Below, piece after piece: positions 5,762-6,739 of a stretch of 6,739 nucleotides of DNA. Below the pieces are notes generated by a model. It saw only the letters and a list, made by a program, of their open reading frames with translations, did not search any database and was not told the origin of the DNA. The position numbers and the translations under genes were made by a program. Source of the stretch: Nitriliruptoraceae bacterium (lineage in GTDB: Bacteria; Actinomycetota; Nitriliruptoria; Nitriliruptorales; Nitriliruptoraceae). The stretch lies in assembly GCA_007120565.1 (NCBI GenBank), contig SKNK01000170.1, positions 1 through 6,739 on the forward strand, given 5' to 3'. Each line of letters begins with the position of its first letter. Position 1 is the first letter of the stretch.

Positions 5762-6739
5762 CTACGCGTCCCGTTCGAGGGAGGTGCCGGGTAGCTCGAC
5801 GACGAAGCGCGCTCCCGGTTCGTCAGGGATGGCTTCGACCCAGACGCGACCACCATGGAGGTGGACGAAGTCGTTCACGAGGGCGAGACCGACCCCCGTC
5901 CCCGGCTGAGGGTGAGACTCGTCAACCCGGTGGAAGGGCTCGAAGATCCGTTCCCTCTCCTCGGTCGCAACCCCGGGACCGTGGTCGCGGACGGTCAAGC
6001 GCAGCCCATGGTCGTCGAGAGGTTCGAGGCCGACCTCGACGAGCCCATCGGGTGCGTATTTCGTCGCGTTGCCGAGCAGGTTGGCGACGATGCGCTCGAA
6101 CTGCACCGGGTCCACCAGGCACACCAGGTGATCGGGGGCGTTGAAGGCGAGACGTTCGTCGTGGTGGGTCGCGACGATGGCTCGCTTGACGATCGCGGTG
6201 ACCTCGACCGGGAACGGGTTCGCTTCCAGGGCGCCACGCGCCAGCCGGTCCACGTCGAGGAGCTCATCGAGCAGTCCACGCAACTGCTCGGCATGCGTGA
6301 CGAGCGCATCCTCGATCTTGGCTCGCACCTCGGGATCGAGCTCCGAGCGCATCCGTTGCAGCGAGGCGGCCATCCCGTGCACGACCGTCAGCGGTGTCCG
6401 GAGCTCATGGGAGATCGCGCTGAGGAAGGCGTTCTTGGCGCGATCGAGGTCACGGAGTCGGCTCACCGCCTGCTGTTCGGTTGCGACGGCTCGCTGCAGG
6501 GTCACCTCACGCTGCACCTGCTCGGTGACGTCGCGGAAGAAGACCACCAACCCCCGCGATGACGGGTGGGCGGCGAGCTCGAACCAGCTGTGCAACCGCA
6601 GGTCGGGGTAGCGGTCGAGCTCGACGATGACCTGCTCGCTCATCGCCCGTTGGAGCGCCTTGTGGACCTCACCGTCCTCGAGCTCGGGCAGCGCATCCCA
6701 GAGTCGCGCGCCAACGAGGTCTGCGACGTCGCGATCGAA
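5762..6739 (-). CDS. PAS-domain sensor histidine kinase (N-terminus beyond window)
   Basis: The frame is open to the right edge, so the 325 residues seen are the C-terminal part; the Met codon at 6643 is internal to a PAS domain and not the start. Fragment residues 1-76 are the end of a PAS domain (VGARLWDALPEL, WFELAAHPS, GLVVFFRDVT), a pattern typical of soluble PAS sensors. A coiled-coil linker (76-100) leads to the HisKA domain with phospho-acceptor His111 in SAISHELRTPL. The HATPase_c domain carries the N box (NLLGNATKYAP, Asn220/Asn224), G1 (DHGPG, Asp252), F box (IFEPFHR) and G2 (GTGVGLAL, 280-286), all intact, so kinase activity is expected. The HE pair after the histidine also suggests phosphatase capacity. 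It autophosphorylates and passes phosphate to a response regulator that is not in this window; the signal cannot be read from the fragment. No receiver domain follows. Its stop is 7 bases from the stop of the convergent acidic-protein gene. Confidence 0.93.
   Translation of the reverse strand, partial: FDRDVADLVGARLWDALPELEDGEVHKALQRAMSEQVIVELDRYPDLRLHSWFELAAHPSSRGLVVFFRDVTEQVQREVTLQRAVATEQQAVSRLRDLDRAKNAFLSAISHELRTPLTVVHGMAASLQRMRSELDPEVRAKIEDALVTHAEQLRGLLDELLDVDRLARGALEANPFPVEVTAIVKRAIVATHHDERLAFNAPDHLVCLVDPVQFERIVANLLGNATKYAPDGLVEVGLEPLDDHGLRLTVRDHGPGVATEERERIFEPFHRVDESHPQPGTGVGLALVNDFVHLHGGRVWVEAIPDEPGARFVVELPGTSLERDA

Noticed and set aside
5855..6562. 235-codon plus-strand frame opposite the histidine kinase
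   Set aside because: It mirrors the kinase coding sequence with strings such as repeated His/Val/Glu that come from reverse reading; no independent evidence of coding.
1..6739. Mobile elements, CRISPR repeats, tRNA or rRNA genes
   Set aside because: No transposase or integrase motifs, regularly spaced repeats, or RNA gene signatures were seen. Codon use looks uniform across the genes.

Overview
This is a GC-rich window (by eye roughly two thirds G+C) with strongly G/C-ending codons, GTG starts and tightly packed genes. These traits point to Actinomycetota. The gene types (an ECF sigma factor with a downstream single-pass membrane protein, a GNAT/NDP-forming acyl-CoA synthetase fusion with the GNAT domain first, and very acidic small proteins) would fit a deep-branching lineage such as Nitriliruptoria or Acidimicrobiia. 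That placement is inference; no rRNA or marker gene is present. I see no mobile element, CRISPR array, tRNA or rRNA.

Layout, left to right. (1) Bases 1-534, minus strand: the N-terminal 178 codons of a single-pass membrane protein that runs off the left edge. Its start overlaps the stop of (2), an ECF-type RNA polymerase sigma factor (527-1126, minus). Together they look like a sigma/regulator operon. (3) A short divergent promoter region (1127-1209) leads right to (4), an NAD-dependent SDR sugar-nucleotide enzyme closest in its motifs to UDP-glucuronate decarboxylase (UDP-xylose synthase), 1210-2202 plus. (5) A 94-base convergent gap (2203-2296) has no convincing terminator. (6) A large minus-strand gene (2297-4975) encodes a GNAT acetyltransferase fused to a full acyl-CoA synthetase (NDP-forming)-like module, a Pat-type protein lysine acetyltransferase. 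(7) A 149-base divergent gap holds a possible 37-codon very basic minus-strand ORF ending in the ribosome binding site of (6). (8) A plus-strand gene (5125-5754) encodes a strikingly acidic protein of unknown function with a possible NTF2-like core. (9) Tail to tail with it, 7 bases away, is the C-terminal 325 residues of a PAS-containing sensor histidine kinase (5762-6739, minus) whose N-terminus lies beyond the right edge.

The window reads as ordinary chromosomal backbone rich in regulatory proteins: an envelope- or stress-type sigma module, a possible envelope-sugar enzyme, a post-translational regulator of acyl-CoA metabolism, and a two-component sensor. No single operon links them: strand switches occur at 1126/1210, 2202/2297, 4975/5125 and 5754/5762. 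I do not see a clear undescribed multi-gene system. The most unusual items are the sigma-linked membrane protein without a visible zinc motif, the Pat fusion that keeps its synthetase histidine motifs, and the acidic orphan protein.
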